Shown in pieces: positions 6,157 through 12,764 of a stretch of DNA of 12,764 nucleotides (position 1 is its first letter; every line of letters begins with the position of its first letter). The notes beneath the pieces are model-generated. The model worked only from the letters and a program-made list of their open reading frames with translations. It ran no database searches and was not told where the DNA came from. This DNA is from JANYCG01 sp031431035 (GTDB taxonomy: Bacteria; Pseudomonadota; Gammaproteobacteria; Burkholderiales; Burkholderiaceae_C). The stretch is taken from positions 1 through 12,764 of the forward strand of contig JANPCR010000117.1 of NCBI GenBank assembly GCA_031431035.1, in the 5' to 3' direction. The translations under genes were made by a program, and so were the position numbers.

Positions 6157-7035
6157 ATGGCATCAGGCAAGGAACTACGCACCAAGATCAAATCGGTTGA
6201 AAACACCAAGAAGATCACCAAGGCCATGGAGATGATCTCTGTGTCTAAGATGCGCAAGGCTCAGGAGCGCATGCGGGCGGCGCGGCCTTACAGCGAGAAA
6301 ATTCGGAACATCGCGACCAATTTGGGCGCGGCCAACCCTGAATATGTTCACCCCTTCATGAAAACCAATGACGGCAAGTCGACGGGTTTCATCGTGGTGA
6401 CCACAGATAAGGGGTTGTGCGGTGGTTTGAACAGCAACTTGTTTCGGGCTGTCACATTGCGCCTGCGCGAAACCCAAACAGCGGGTAAAACCCCGTTGTC
6501 GGTGGCGATCGGCGGCAAAGGTCTTGGTTTTTTAAACCGCATTGGCGCCAAAGTGGTGTCGCATGTCACTCACTTGGGCGACAAGCCGCATTTAGACAAG
6601 CTAATCGGCCCCGTCAAGGTGCTGCTCGACGCTTACATCAAGGGTGAAGTCAGCGCTGTTTATTTGAGCTACAACAAGTTCATCAGCACCATGCGCCAAG
6701 AGGCTGTGGTTGAGCAACTACTACCATTGTCGGCAGTCAAGATGCAGGAACAGTCCAAAGCCAGCGGCACTCAGCCAGCTTGGGACTACATTTATGAGCC
6801 GGACGCGCAAGCCGTAATTGACGACTTGCTGGTGCGCTATGCCGAAGCCTTGGTTTACCAGGCAGTTGCCGAAAACATGGCCAGCGAGCACGCTGCCCGC
6901 ATGGTCGCGATGAAAGCCGCTACCGACAACGCCGGCAACGTGATTGCCGAGTTGAAGCTGATCTACAACAAGACGCGTCAAGCTGCGATCACGAAAGAAC
7001 TTTCGGAAATCGTCGCAGGTGCCGCAGCGGTCTAA
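6157..7035 (+). CDS. atpG: ATP synthase F1 subunit gamma
   Basis: Gamma is the central rotor shaft that couples c-ring rotation to catalysis in beta. The 292-residue protein has the conserved N-terminal helix (SGKELRTKIKSVENTKKITKAMEMISVSKMRKAQ), a Rossmann-like middle domain including the TTDKGLCGGLN segment (about 87-97), and the C-terminal helix ending ITKELSEIVAGAAAV, which is the family signature. Residues 195-215 (MQEQSKASGTQPAWDYIYEP) include an insertion relative to shorter gammas, as is common in betaproteobacteria. AAAGGGG 5 bases upstream of the ATG gives a good ribosome site. It lies 32 bases after atpA. Confidence 0.98.
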   Translation: MASGKELRTKIKSVENTKKITKAMEMISVSKMRKAQERMRAARPYSEKIRNIATNLGAANPEYVHPFMKTNDGKSTGFIVVTTDKGLCGGLNSNLFRAVTLRLRETQTAGKTPLSVAIGGKGLGFLNRIGAKVVSHVTHLGDKPHLDKLIGPVKVLLDAYIKGEVSAVYLSYNKFISTMRQEAVVEQLLPLSAVKMQEQSKASGTQPAWDYIYEPDAQAVIDDLLVRYAEALVYQAVAENMASEHAARMVAMKAATDNAGNVIAELKLIYNKTRQAAITKELSEIVAGAAAV

Positions 7036-7081
7036 GCACCGCCTTTTCCGTTTATTTTGATTTAAATTTTGGAGCAACCTC

Positions 7082-8506
7082 ATGGCTCAAGCTAACAGCA
7101 ACGCAGGCGTAGAAGGCAAGATCGTCCAATGTATTGGCGCGGTGGTCGACGTGGAATTTCCACGTGACAAAATGCCAAAAATTTATGACGCGCTCAAGAT
7201 GGATGGTTCCAACCTGACACTTGAAGTGCAACAGCAATTGGGTGACGGCATTGTGCGCACTATTGCCCTGGGTTCGTCCGACGGTCTGCGCCGTGGCACC
7301 ATGGTTAAAAACACCGCAAACCCCATCATGGTTCCAGTTGGCAAGGCCACTTTGGGACGCATCATGGACGTGCTTGGCGCACCGATTGACGAGCGTGGCC
7401 CAGTTGACTCCGCGCTGCACATGTCGATTCACCGCAAGGCCCCAGCTTACGATGAGCTGAGCCCTTCGCAAGAATTGTTGGAGACCGGCATCAAGGTGAT
7501 TGACTTGGTTTGCCCGTTTGCCAAAGGCGGCAAAGTGGGACTGTTCGGTGGTGCCGGTGTGGGCAAAACCGTGAACATGATGGAACTCATCAACAACATC
7601 GCCAAGGCGCACTCCGGCCTGTCCGTGTTCGCTGGCGTGGGTGAGCGCACCCGTGAAGGCAACGACTTCTATCACGAGATGGCTGATTCTGGCGTGGTGA
7701 ACCTTGAGAGCCTTGAAGACTCCAAAGTTGCCATGGTGTACGGTCAGATGAACGAGCCCCCAGGCAACCGTTTGCGCGTGGCACTGACTGGCCTGACCAT
7801 CGCTGAATCTTTCCGGGATGAAGGCAAAGACGTTTTGTTCTTTGTGGACAACATTTACCGCTACACCTTGGCCGGAACCGAAGTGTCTGCGCTTTTGGGC
7901 CGCATGCCTTCTGCCGTCGGCTACCAGCCAACCTTGGCCGAAGAAATGGGCCGCTTGCAAGAGCGCATCACTTCCACCAAAGTGGGCTCGATCACGTCAA
8001 TCCAGGCCGTTTACGTGCCAGCCGATGACTTGACTGACCCAAGCCCTGCCACCACTTTCGCGCATTTGGACTCCACTGTCGTGTTGTCTCGTGACATCGC
8101 ATCGCTGGGCATCTACCCTGCGGTCGATCCACTGGACTCCACCAGCCGCCAGTTGTCGCCTCAAGTGGTGGGTGAAGACCACTACAACACGGCCCGCGCA
8201 GTGCAAGGCACCTTGCAGCGTTACCGCGAGTTGCGCGACATCATCGCGATCATGGGCATGGACGACCTGGCCCCTGAAGACAAGCTGGCCGTGGCCCGTG
8301 CCCGCAAAATCCAACGTTTCCTGTCGCAGCCATTCCATGTGGCCGAGGTGTTCACCGGCTCGCCTGGCAAATATGTGCCTTTGTCAGAAACGATTCGCGG
8401 CTTCAAGATGATCGTGAACGGCAAATGTGATCACATGCCCGAGCAGGCCTTCTACATGGTAGGCACGATCGACGAAGCGATTGAGAAGAGCAAGAAAGTA
8501 GCCTGA
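7082..8506 (+). CDS. atpD: ATP synthase F1 subunit beta (catalytic)
   Basis: Beta holds the catalytic sites that make ATP from ADP and phosphate. The 474-residue protein shows the P-loop GGAGVGKT (156-163, Lys162 and Thr163), the catalytic base Glu188 followed by Arg189 in GVGERTREGND, and the family signature PAVDPLDSTS (346-355). The lever segment that contacts gamma and epsilon, DELSEED in E. coli, reads DDLAPED (394-400), a substitution pattern that keeps most acidic positions. Residues 1-10 form a slightly longer N-terminus than in E. coli. GGAG at 7071-7074 lies 7 bases before the ATG and is preceded by a T-rich stretch. A long antisense open frame across this gene is a codon-bias shadow. 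Confidence 0.99.
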   Translation: MAQANSNAGVEGKIVQCIGAVVDVEFPRDKMPKIYDALKMDGSNLTLEVQQQLGDGIVRTIALGSSDGLRRGTMVKNTANPIMVPVGKATLGRIMDVLGAPIDERGPVDSALHMSIHRKAPAYDELSPSQELLETGIKVIDLVCPFAKGGKVGLFGGAGVGKTVNMMELINNIAKAHSGLSVFAGVGERTREGNDFYHEMADSGVVNLESLEDSKVAMVYGQMNEPPGNRLRVALTGLTIAESFRDEGKDVLFFVDNIYRYTLAGTEVSALLGRMPSAVGYQPTLAEEMGRLQERITSTKVGSITSIQAVYVPADDLTDPSPATTFAHLDSTVVLSRDIASLGIYPAVDPLDSTSRQLSPQVVGEDHYNTARAVQGTLQRYRELRDIIAIMGMDDLAPEDKLAVARARKIQRFLSQPFHVAEVFTGSPGKYVPLSETIRGFKMIVNGKCDHMPEQAFYMVGTIDEAIEKSKKVA

Positions 8507-8508
8507 TC

Positions 8509-8925
8509 ATGGCAACGATTCACGTTGATGTTGTCAGCGCAGAAGAGTCCATCTTCTCGGGTGAAGCCAAGTTTGTGGCTTTGCCTGGCGAGGCGGGCGA
8601 ACTGGGCATTTACCCACGGCACACGCCACTGATCACCCGCATCAAGGCAGGTTCGGTTCGCATAGAAAAAGCCGATGGCAGTGAAGAATTCATCTTCGTT
8701 GCCGGTGGCATTCTGGAAGTGCAGCCCAACTGCGTGACGGTGTTGTCTGACACCGCAGTGCGCGGCAAAGACCTGGACGACGAAAAGGCCAATGCGGCCC
8801 GCGCGGCGGCCGAAGAAGCGCTGAAAAACGCTAAAACCGAGATTGATATGGCCAAAGCCACTTCTGAATTGGCGATGATGGCTGCTCAAATAGCAGCGCT
8901 GCGGAAATTTCGCCAAAAGAAATAA
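8509..8925 (+). CDS. atpC: ATP synthase F1 subunit epsilon
   Basis: Epsilon links gamma to the c ring and can inhibit ATP hydrolysis by extending its C-terminal helices. The 138-residue protein has the N-terminal beta-sandwich (about 3-85), including LPGEAGELGIYPRHTPLIT and GGILEVQPNCVTVLSD. An Ala/Lys-rich two-helix C-terminal domain follows (about 92-135). Both helices are present, so an inhibitory form is possible. The ATG lies 2 bases after the atpD stop, so translation is almost certainly coupled; the ribosome site would be within the last codons of atpD (AAGAAAG). It is the last gene of the operon and is followed by a terminator. Confidence 0.98.
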   Translation: MATIHVDVVSAEESIFSGEAKFVALPGEAGELGIYPRHTPLITRIKAGSVRIEKADGSEEFIFVAGGILEVQPNCVTVLSDTAVRGKDLDDEKANAARAAAEEALKNAKTEIDMAKATSELAMMAAQIAALRKFRQKK

Positions 8926-8962
8926 GGCGCACGACCTGTAGGCGGGCAAACAAAGCCTCGAC

Positions 8963-8998
8963 AAAAAACCCCACGATTCACGGCGGGGTTTTTTTTTA
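8963..8998 (+). terminator. rho-independent terminator of the atp operon, possibly bidirectional
   Basis: AAAAAACCCC (8963-8972) and GGGGTTTTTT (8985-8994) pair as a 10-bp stem around a 12-base loop, and the T run continues to 8997. It stands 37 bases after the atpC stop. Because the left arm starts with six A residues, the same hairpin also has a T-tract when read on the minus strand, so it could also stop transcription arriving from the convergent TPM/lemA cluster that ends at 9072. Confidence 0.85.
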
Positions 8999-9071
8999 TG
9001 TCTTTGGCTTCAAAATCACGCTCGAAAACTCACGCGGTCGGTTAAGGCTTAGACCTAGGCAGTAGTAGACA

Positions 9072-9635
9072 TCAACCCACCAGGGGTTCATCGGGGAGCT
9101 CGTTAGGGTTTTCGTTCAAGGACGTCACTGGAAAATGCTTTACCAAAACGGCTGAGACCTCTTCCAGTGCTTGAGTCAACCCATTTTCATACTGCCCCGC
9201 GCGAATGGCTTGGCTCAGGTTGTCTGCCATGGCTTGCCAACCCTTGGCAGTCACCCGCTGGTTCAAACCCCGATCCGCCACGATCTCGATGGCGTGATCT
9301 GCTAAGAGAAGGTAAATCAAAACACCGTTGTTGTTTTCGGTGTCCCAGACATGCAATTTGCCGAACATCATTACCGCGCGTTCACGGGCGTTTGCATTGC
9401 GCCACAAGTAGCTCATGGGCAAGCCCGCTTCAACGCAAATACGAACTTCGCCGCTGTGGCGTTTTTCGCTGGCTGCGACCCGGCGCATTAGGCGCTCAGC
9501 CATATCCGGTGGAACAGCACGGTTTGAATCGCCTTCGTCAAGCCAACGGTGCTTGAGAATTCGTTTGAATTTTTGCCACATGGTGGGTGCCTGAACAGGT
9601 GAATTGAGATCGGGTTTTGGGGTGGGTTCAGACAT
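9072..9635 (-). CDS. TPM-domain protein without signal peptide
   Basis: The 187-residue product has a basic, tryptophan-containing opening (MWQKFKRILKHRWLDEGD, 19-36). A TPM-type domain follows at about 48-165: the helix RLMRRVAASEKRHSGEVRICVE, the strand NNGVLIYLLLADHAIEIVADRGL and the helix WQAMADNLSQAIRAGQYENGL. It has no signal peptide or membrane helix, so it is probably cytosolic or peripherally bound. TPM domains are named after TLP18.3, Psb32 and MOLO-1; some have phosphatase activity, but none can be assigned here. The ATG at 9635 lies 3 bases after the stop of the preceding TPM gene. An internal ATG (residue 19, at 9581) could be the real start, since that is where the conserved sequence begins. 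Co-expression with the upstream TPM gene and lemA is likely. Confidence 0.85.
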   Translation of the reverse strand: MSEPTPKPDLNSPVQAPTMWQKFKRILKHRWLDEGDSNRAVPPDMAERLMRRVAASEKRHSGEVRICVEAGLPMSYLWRNANARERAVMMFGKLHVWDTENNNGVLIYLLLADHAIEIVADRGLNQRVTAKGWQAMADNLSQAIRAGQYENGLTQALEEVSAVLVKHFPVTSLNENPNELPDEPLVG

Positions 9636-9638
9636 GGC

Positions 9639-10574
9639 TTACCAGTCGCCAGACGCGCCACCGCCACCAAAGTCGCCACCACCGCCCGAGCTGAAACCAC
9701 CACCGCTGCTCCCGCCCCCACCAAATCCACCGCCGCCGCCAAACCCCCCGCCCCAGCCAGACGATCTGCCCGCCCTGCCGGATCTGCCCGAGCCAGGCAA
9801 AGACGCAATGCCGCTGCCCATCAAAAATGTAACGATCAGGGCCACGAACGCTGCCAGGCCAGCCAACACCAAACTCGCGGTGACCACCATGGCAAGCGCC
9901 CCAACCCCGCCACCCACCAGAAAAGCCCCCAGCTTGCGGCCAAAAATGCTGCGCGCAATGCCCCCGGCAATGGGCACGGCGAAAAACATGAAGATAGCCA
10001 GATCCATCCACTGAAACCCAAAGGTGTTGGCTTCTTGCCCAAAGTGTCCACTTGGGGGTTCCGGCAGGGCCTCGCCTGAAATGCGCGCTATCAACTGATC
10101 GGTTGCCACGTCCAGCCCCGCCGCGTAATGGCCCCCTTTGAAGTTGGGGGTGATGGAGTTCTCAATGATTTGCCTGGCCGCCAAATCGGGAATTGCGCCT
10201 TCCAGCGTTTTGGCAACCTCGATGCGCACTTTGCGGTCGTTTTTGGCAACGATCAGCAAGAGCCCGTCGCCAGCTTCCTTTCGGCCGATTTTCCAGAGGT
10301 TACCCACCCGGTTGGCAAACGAAACAATGTCTTCAGGCTGGGTGGTGGGCACCAGCAGCAGCACAATTTGGGAGCCCTTCTGCTGCTCAAATGTTGTCAG
10401 CTTGGACTCTAACGCTGCCTTTTCGGTCGCGCTCAAAGTTTGCGTGACGTCAATCACGTGTCCGCTCAAGGGCGGCACCGCCACCAAGGGCTGGGCTGTA
10501 GCGACCCAGGCAAGCAACGGCAGAGCGACGGTTATGGCCCAGCGTTTAACGTGTCTGGCGAGCAACTTCAGCAT
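9639..10574 (-). CDS. TPM-domain membrane protein with glycine-rich tail (YgcG-like)
   Basis: The 311-residue product starts with a signal peptide (about 1-28, cleavage plausible around ATAQP). A TPM domain follows at about 36-165, recognisable by VIDVTQTLSATEKAALESKL, the strand SQIVLLLVPTTQ, the GDGLLLIVAKNDRKVRIEV hairpin and PNFKGGHYAAGL. Hydrophobic segments at about 188-206 and 217-251 anchor it, and residues 258-311 are glycine/serine rich, ending GGGGASGDW. This layout is that of the YgcG family of extracytoplasmic TPM proteins. The function is not established; related genes often neighbour lemA, as here. The ATG at 10574 has GAGGG about 8 bases upstream. The gene lies 59 bases after lemA and 3 bases before the second TPM gene, so the three probably form one transcript. 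Confidence 0.9.
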   Translation of the reverse strand: MLKLLARHVKRWAITVALPLLAWVATAQPLVAVPPLSGHVIDVTQTLSATEKAALESKLTTFEQQKGSQIVLLLVPTTQPEDIVSFANRVGNLWKIGRKEAGDGLLLIVAKNDRKVRIEVAKTLEGAIPDLAARQIIENSITPNFKGGHYAAGLDVATDQLIARISGEALPEPPSGHFGQEANTFGFQWMDLAIFMFFAVPIAGGIARSIFGRKLGAFLVGGGVGALAMVVTASLVLAGLAAFVALIVTFLMGSGIASLPGSGRSGRAGRSSGWGGGFGGGGGFGGGGSSGGGFSSGGGGDFGGGGASGDW

Positions 10575-10633
10575 GAAAAGCCCTCAGGCCGCTCAGTCGT
10601 GCGCCGCAAAGCGACGCGTTGAAACATTTGCAA

Positions 10634-11236
10634 TCAAGGCTTCTTGTTGAAATCCACCACCGGCGGCGCGGAGATAGCGGCTTCATTTTGCACGGCAAAG
10701 CTAGGCTTGGTGGCGTAACTGAAAACCATCGCCGTCAGGTTGCTGGGGAAGCTTCGGGTCAAGACGTTGTACTCTTGAACTGACTGAATGTAGCGGTTAC
10801 GCGCCACGGTGATGCGGTTTTCTGTGCCTTCCAACTGCACCCGCAAGTCCCGAAAGCCCTGGTTGGCTTTCAAATCGGGATATCTTTCAGAAACGACCAT
10901 CAAACGGCTTAAAGCGCTGCCCAACTCACCCTGCACGGCCTGGAATTTCTTAAAAGCCTCAGGGTTGTTCAGGGTTTCGGGGGTGACTTGAATCGACGTG
11001 GCCTTGGCGCGCGCTTCGATCACCTTGGTCAATGTGTCTTGCTCAAATGCAGCTTCACCTTTGACCGAGGCCACAATGTTGGGCACCAAATCAGCACGGC
11101 GCTGGTACTGGTTGAGAACCTCGCTCCAGGACGATTTGGTTTGTTCGTCAAGCCGCTGAAAATCGTTGTAACCACAACCTGACAAACCAAAGGCTATTGC
11201 CATAGTGGCAAACAACGTGAACAGACGATACTTCAT
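10634..11236 (-). CDS. lemA: LemA-family lipoprotein
   Basis: The product is 200 residues from the ATG at 11236. It begins with a lipoprotein signal (MKYRLFTLFATMAIAFGLSGC, Cys21), followed by the LemA pattern: SSWSEVLNQYQRRADLVPNIV (about 34-54) and long helices to about residue 175, including LSRLMVVSERYPDLKANQGFRDL and ITVARNRYIQSVQEYN. LemA proteins are helical membrane-attached proteins of unknown molecular function. I chose this start over an in-frame GTG at 11281 because AAGGAG (11250-11245) lies 8 bases upstream of it and because only this start puts the signal sequence at the N-terminus. It is the first gene of a likely three-gene operon with two TPM-domain proteins, divergent from the SnoaL-like gene. 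Confidence 0.93.
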   Translation of the reverse strand: MKYRLFTLFATMAIAFGLSGCGYNDFQRLDEQTKSSWSEVLNQYQRRADLVPNIVASVKGEAAFEQDTLTKVIEARAKATSIQVTPETLNNPEAFKKFQAVQGELGSALSRLMVVSERYPDLKANQGFRDLRVQLEGTENRITVARNRYIQSVQEYNVLTRSFPSNLTAMVFSYATKPSFAVQNEAAISAPPVVDFNKKP

Positions 11237-11244
11237 AGACAGTG

Positions 11245-11250
11245 CTCCTT
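11245..11250 (-). promoter_or_regulatory. strong ribosome binding site fixing the lemA start
   Basis: AAGGAG on the minus strand ends 8 bases before the lemA ATG at 11236. It decides the start in favour of the 200-residue lipoprotein over a 15-residue longer reading from an upstream in-frame GTG. The remaining divergent gap to the SnoaL-like gene (up to 11346) shows no convincing promoter pair on either strand. Confidence 0.75.
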
Positions 11251-11346
11251 TGCGGCTTCCCAAAAATCGAACTGAAACCAAATTAGACCAGACGGTAACA
11301 TAGTTGCCGCCCCCAACTCAAGCAACGCACACGGCAATATCGCACC

Positions 11347-11796
11347 ATGGCAAAAACCAAATCGCAGGCCTCTTTGATGGGCGGATCCGCTGATGAGATC
11401 GAAGCATCTTTTTATGAAGCCTTGCAAACTGGCGACATCGAAAAGCTGATGGCCTGCTGGGCAGATGAAGACGATGTGGTCTGCGTGCACCCCGGCGGCC
11501 CGCGGGTGGTGGGCGTCAGCGCGATTCGAACCGCATTTGACGCGATGTTTTCAAACGGGCGTATTCGCGCATTTGCCCACCATGTGCGCAAAGTCGAGGC
11601 GATGGCCAGCTCAGTGCACAGCGTGCTGGAACGCATTGAAGTGCTGACCGAAGGCGGCCCGGCCAATGCCTGGGTGTTGGCAACCAATGTGTACCACCGC
11701 ACCAGCCAAGGCTGGCGATTGGTTGCACACCATGCCAGCCCAGGGTCAGCCAACGAGGCGCAAGAGATCAATGACACCCCGACGGTTTTGCACTAA
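11347..11796 (+). CDS. SnoaL/NTF2-like small protein
   Basis: The 149-residue product has the cone-shaped NTF2-like fold pattern. The N-terminal helices EIEASFYEALQTGDIEKLMACW are followed by the DDVVCVHPGGPRVVG strand-turn, the helix AIRTAFDAMFSNG, and then beta-strands ending GWRLVAHHASPG. This arrangement matches SnoaL-like or DUF4440-type proteins, a superfamily that includes isomerases, dehydratases and non-enzymatic binding proteins, so a reaction cannot be named. No Shine-Dalgarno is visible before the ATG at 11347. A later in-frame ATG at 11377 (residue 11) is an alternative start that keeps the whole fold. It is divergent from lemA and ends 3 bases before the alpha/beta hydrolase gene, with which it is probably co-transcribed. 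Confidence 0.85.
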   Translation: MAKTKSQASLMGGSADEIEASFYEALQTGDIEKLMACWADEDDVVCVHPGGPRVVGVSAIRTAFDAMFSNGRIRAFAHHVRKVEAMASSVHSVLERIEVLTEGGPANAWVLATNVYHRTSQGWRLVAHHASPGSANEAQEINDTPTVLH

Positions 11797-11799
11797 CCC

Positions 11800-12764
11800 A
11801 TGAACTACGCGGCTCCATGGTGGCTTCCGGGTGGCAATTTGCAAACCATCTGGCCTGCGCGCTTGTCCAAGCGCATGGCTGGCGCGGCCCCAGAGTTCGA
11901 ACGTGAACGTTGGATTGCCCCAGACGCTGACTTCATTGACGTTGATTTTCTAAAAGGCGCGCCAGCGCAGGCTAACCAAACCTTGCTGGTTTTGTTCCAC
12001 GGCCTGGAAGGCACCTCGCGCAGCCATTATTCAGAAGCCTTTGCCGAATTTTGCCGATTGCACGGCCATGCCTTTGCCGTCCCTCACTTCAGAGGGTGCA
12101 GCGGCGAGCTCAATTGGGGCCCGCGCGCCTACCATTCGGGCGATTTTGAAGAAATTGGCTGGATTTTGCAGCGGTTGCGGGCCAGGCACCAGGGGCCTAT
12201 CGTCGCCGTGGGAATCTCATTGGGCGGCAATGCCCTGATGCGCTGGGCCGAGGAAATGGGTGCTGAAGCGGCCCAAACCATCAACGCCGTGGCCAGCATT
12301 TGCTCGCCGATTGACCTGGCTGCTAGCGGCCACGCCATTGGGCGCGGCTTCAATCGCCTCGTGTACACGCGTATGTTCATCAATTCAATGAAACCCAAAG
12401 CCTTGCGCAAATTGGACCAGCACCCCGGGCTGTTTGACCGACAAGCCTTGCTGGATTCGAAAGATCTGTTTGAGTTTGACAACGTGTTCACCGCGCCCTT
12501 GCACGGGTTCAAAAACACCGAAGACTACTGGGCCCGCGCATCCGCCAAACCGCATTTGCACCAAATTCGCCTGCCCGCTCTGGTCGTCAACGCCCTGAAT
12601 GACCCGTTTGTCCCAGCCAGCAGCCTGCCCAAGCAGACGGAAGTCGGCCAATTTGTCACCCTGTGGCAGCCCCAGCACGGTGGCCACGTCGGCTTTGCCG
12701 CCGGTGCATTTCCAACCCATTTGCGCACCCTGCCAGACACCGTGGGCGGCTGGCTGATGGAGCA
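11800..12764 (+). CDS. YheT-family alpha/beta hydrolase (3' end cut by window)
   Basis: I read 321 codons from the ATG at 11800 without a stop before the window edge. The opening PWWLPGGNLQTIWPA (6-20) is characteristic of the YheT/ABHD1-3-type hydrolases. The oxyanion-side segment LFHGLEGTSRSHY (65-77) and the nucleophile elbow GISLGGN with Ser140 are present. Asp268 in NALNDPFVP and His296 in HGGHVGF complete the catalytic triad. Family members of about 320-340 residues hydrolyse esters, and related eukaryotic ABHD proteins act on phospholipids or acyl esters; the substrate here is unknown. The protein has no signal peptide, so it is probably cytosolic. It follows the SnoaL-like gene after a 3-base gap, which suggests translational coupling. 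Only a few residues are likely to be missing at the C-terminus. Confidence 0.93.
   Translation, partial: MNYAAPWWLPGGNLQTIWPARLSKRMAGAAPEFERERWIAPDADFIDVDFLKGAPAQANQTLLVLFHGLEGTSRSHYSEAFAEFCRLHGHAFAVPHFRGCSGELNWGPRAYHSGDFEEIGWILQRLRARHQGPIVAVGISLGGNALMRWAEEMGAEAAQTINAVASICSPIDLAASGHAIGRGFNRLVYTRMFINSMKPKALRKLDQHPGLFDRQALLDSKDLFEFDNVFTAPLHGFKNTEDYWARASAKPHLHQIRLPALVVNALNDPFVPASSLPKQTEVGQFVTLWQPQHGGHVGFAAGAFPTHLRTLPDTVGGWLME

Noticed and set aside
7052..7960. 302-codon open frame antisense to atpD
   Set aside because: It lies wholly opposite the highly conserved atpD and the end of atpG, has a His/Gln/Val-rich composition typical of the reverse frame of a biased gene, and shows no recognisable motif or ribosome site.
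9604..10014. Proline-rich open frame on the + strand (136 codons)
   Set aside because: It is the reverse complement of the glycine-rich tail of the YgcG-like gene; Gly codons read backwards give Pro codons. No independent support.
10138..10650. 170-codon + strand open frame across the TPM gene start
   Set aside because: It is antisense to the clearly recognisable signal peptide and TPM domain, with no family resemblance.
11237..11281. Longer LemA N-terminus from an upstream GTG
   Set aside because: It would place 15 extra residues before a standard lipoprotein signal, and the strong AAGGAG site lies between the two starts, matching the ATG at 11236.

Overview
The window carries a complete nine-gene F1Fo ATP synthase operon, atpIBEFHAGDC (1674-8925, + strand), with accessory genes on both sides. 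The protein sequences, gene order and moderate-to-high GC coding bias suggest a betaproteobacterium, most likely Burkholderiales and probably close to Comamonadaceae. That placement is inference from familiarity with these proteins, not from a database search.

Left flank (1-1442, - strand): a small four-helix CopD-family membrane protein is followed downstream by a metallo-beta-lactamase-fold lipoprotein of the NAPE-PLD-like type, which is cut by the window start. A weak hairpin plus U-tract overlaps the copD-like stop codon. The 231 bases between the copD-like gene and atpI (1443-1673) are a divergent control region. They contain a perfect TATAAT box, a 7-bp inverted repeat where the -35 element would lie, and a 15-codon leader ORF with a good ribosome binding site. 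The leader ORF's stop codon directly abuts the GTG start of atpI.

Core (1674-8998): AtpI (assembly factor), AtpB/AtpE/AtpF (Fo subunits a, c, b) and AtpH/AtpA/AtpG/AtpD/AtpC (F1 subunits delta, alpha, gamma, beta, epsilon) are all intact. All key residues checked are present: the stator arginine in a, the carboxylate in c, both P-loops, the beta catalytic glutamate and the alpha arginine finger. The c subunit has no sodium-site signature, so the enzyme is predicted to be proton-coupled. atpE is preceded by a pyrimidine-rich leader and a strong Shine-Dalgarno, consistent with the high c-subunit stoichiometry. A rho-independent terminator follows atpC and, by symmetry, may also stop convergent transcription.

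Right flank: on the - strand, lemA, a secreted/membrane TPM-domain protein with a glycine-rich tail, and a second cytosolic-looking TPM-domain protein form a likely operon (11236 down to 9072). Divergent from lemA are a SnoaL/NTF2-like small protein and, 3 bases later, a YheT-family alpha/beta hydrolase that runs off the window end.

No stretch over 300 bases lacks a gene. I saw no tRNA, rRNA, CRISPR array, insertion sequence or prophage signal. The window is mostly ordinary core genome and I do not see a convincing undescribed multi-gene system. The best second-look items are the leader ORF abutting atpI, the dyad in the atp promoter, and the atpE leader.
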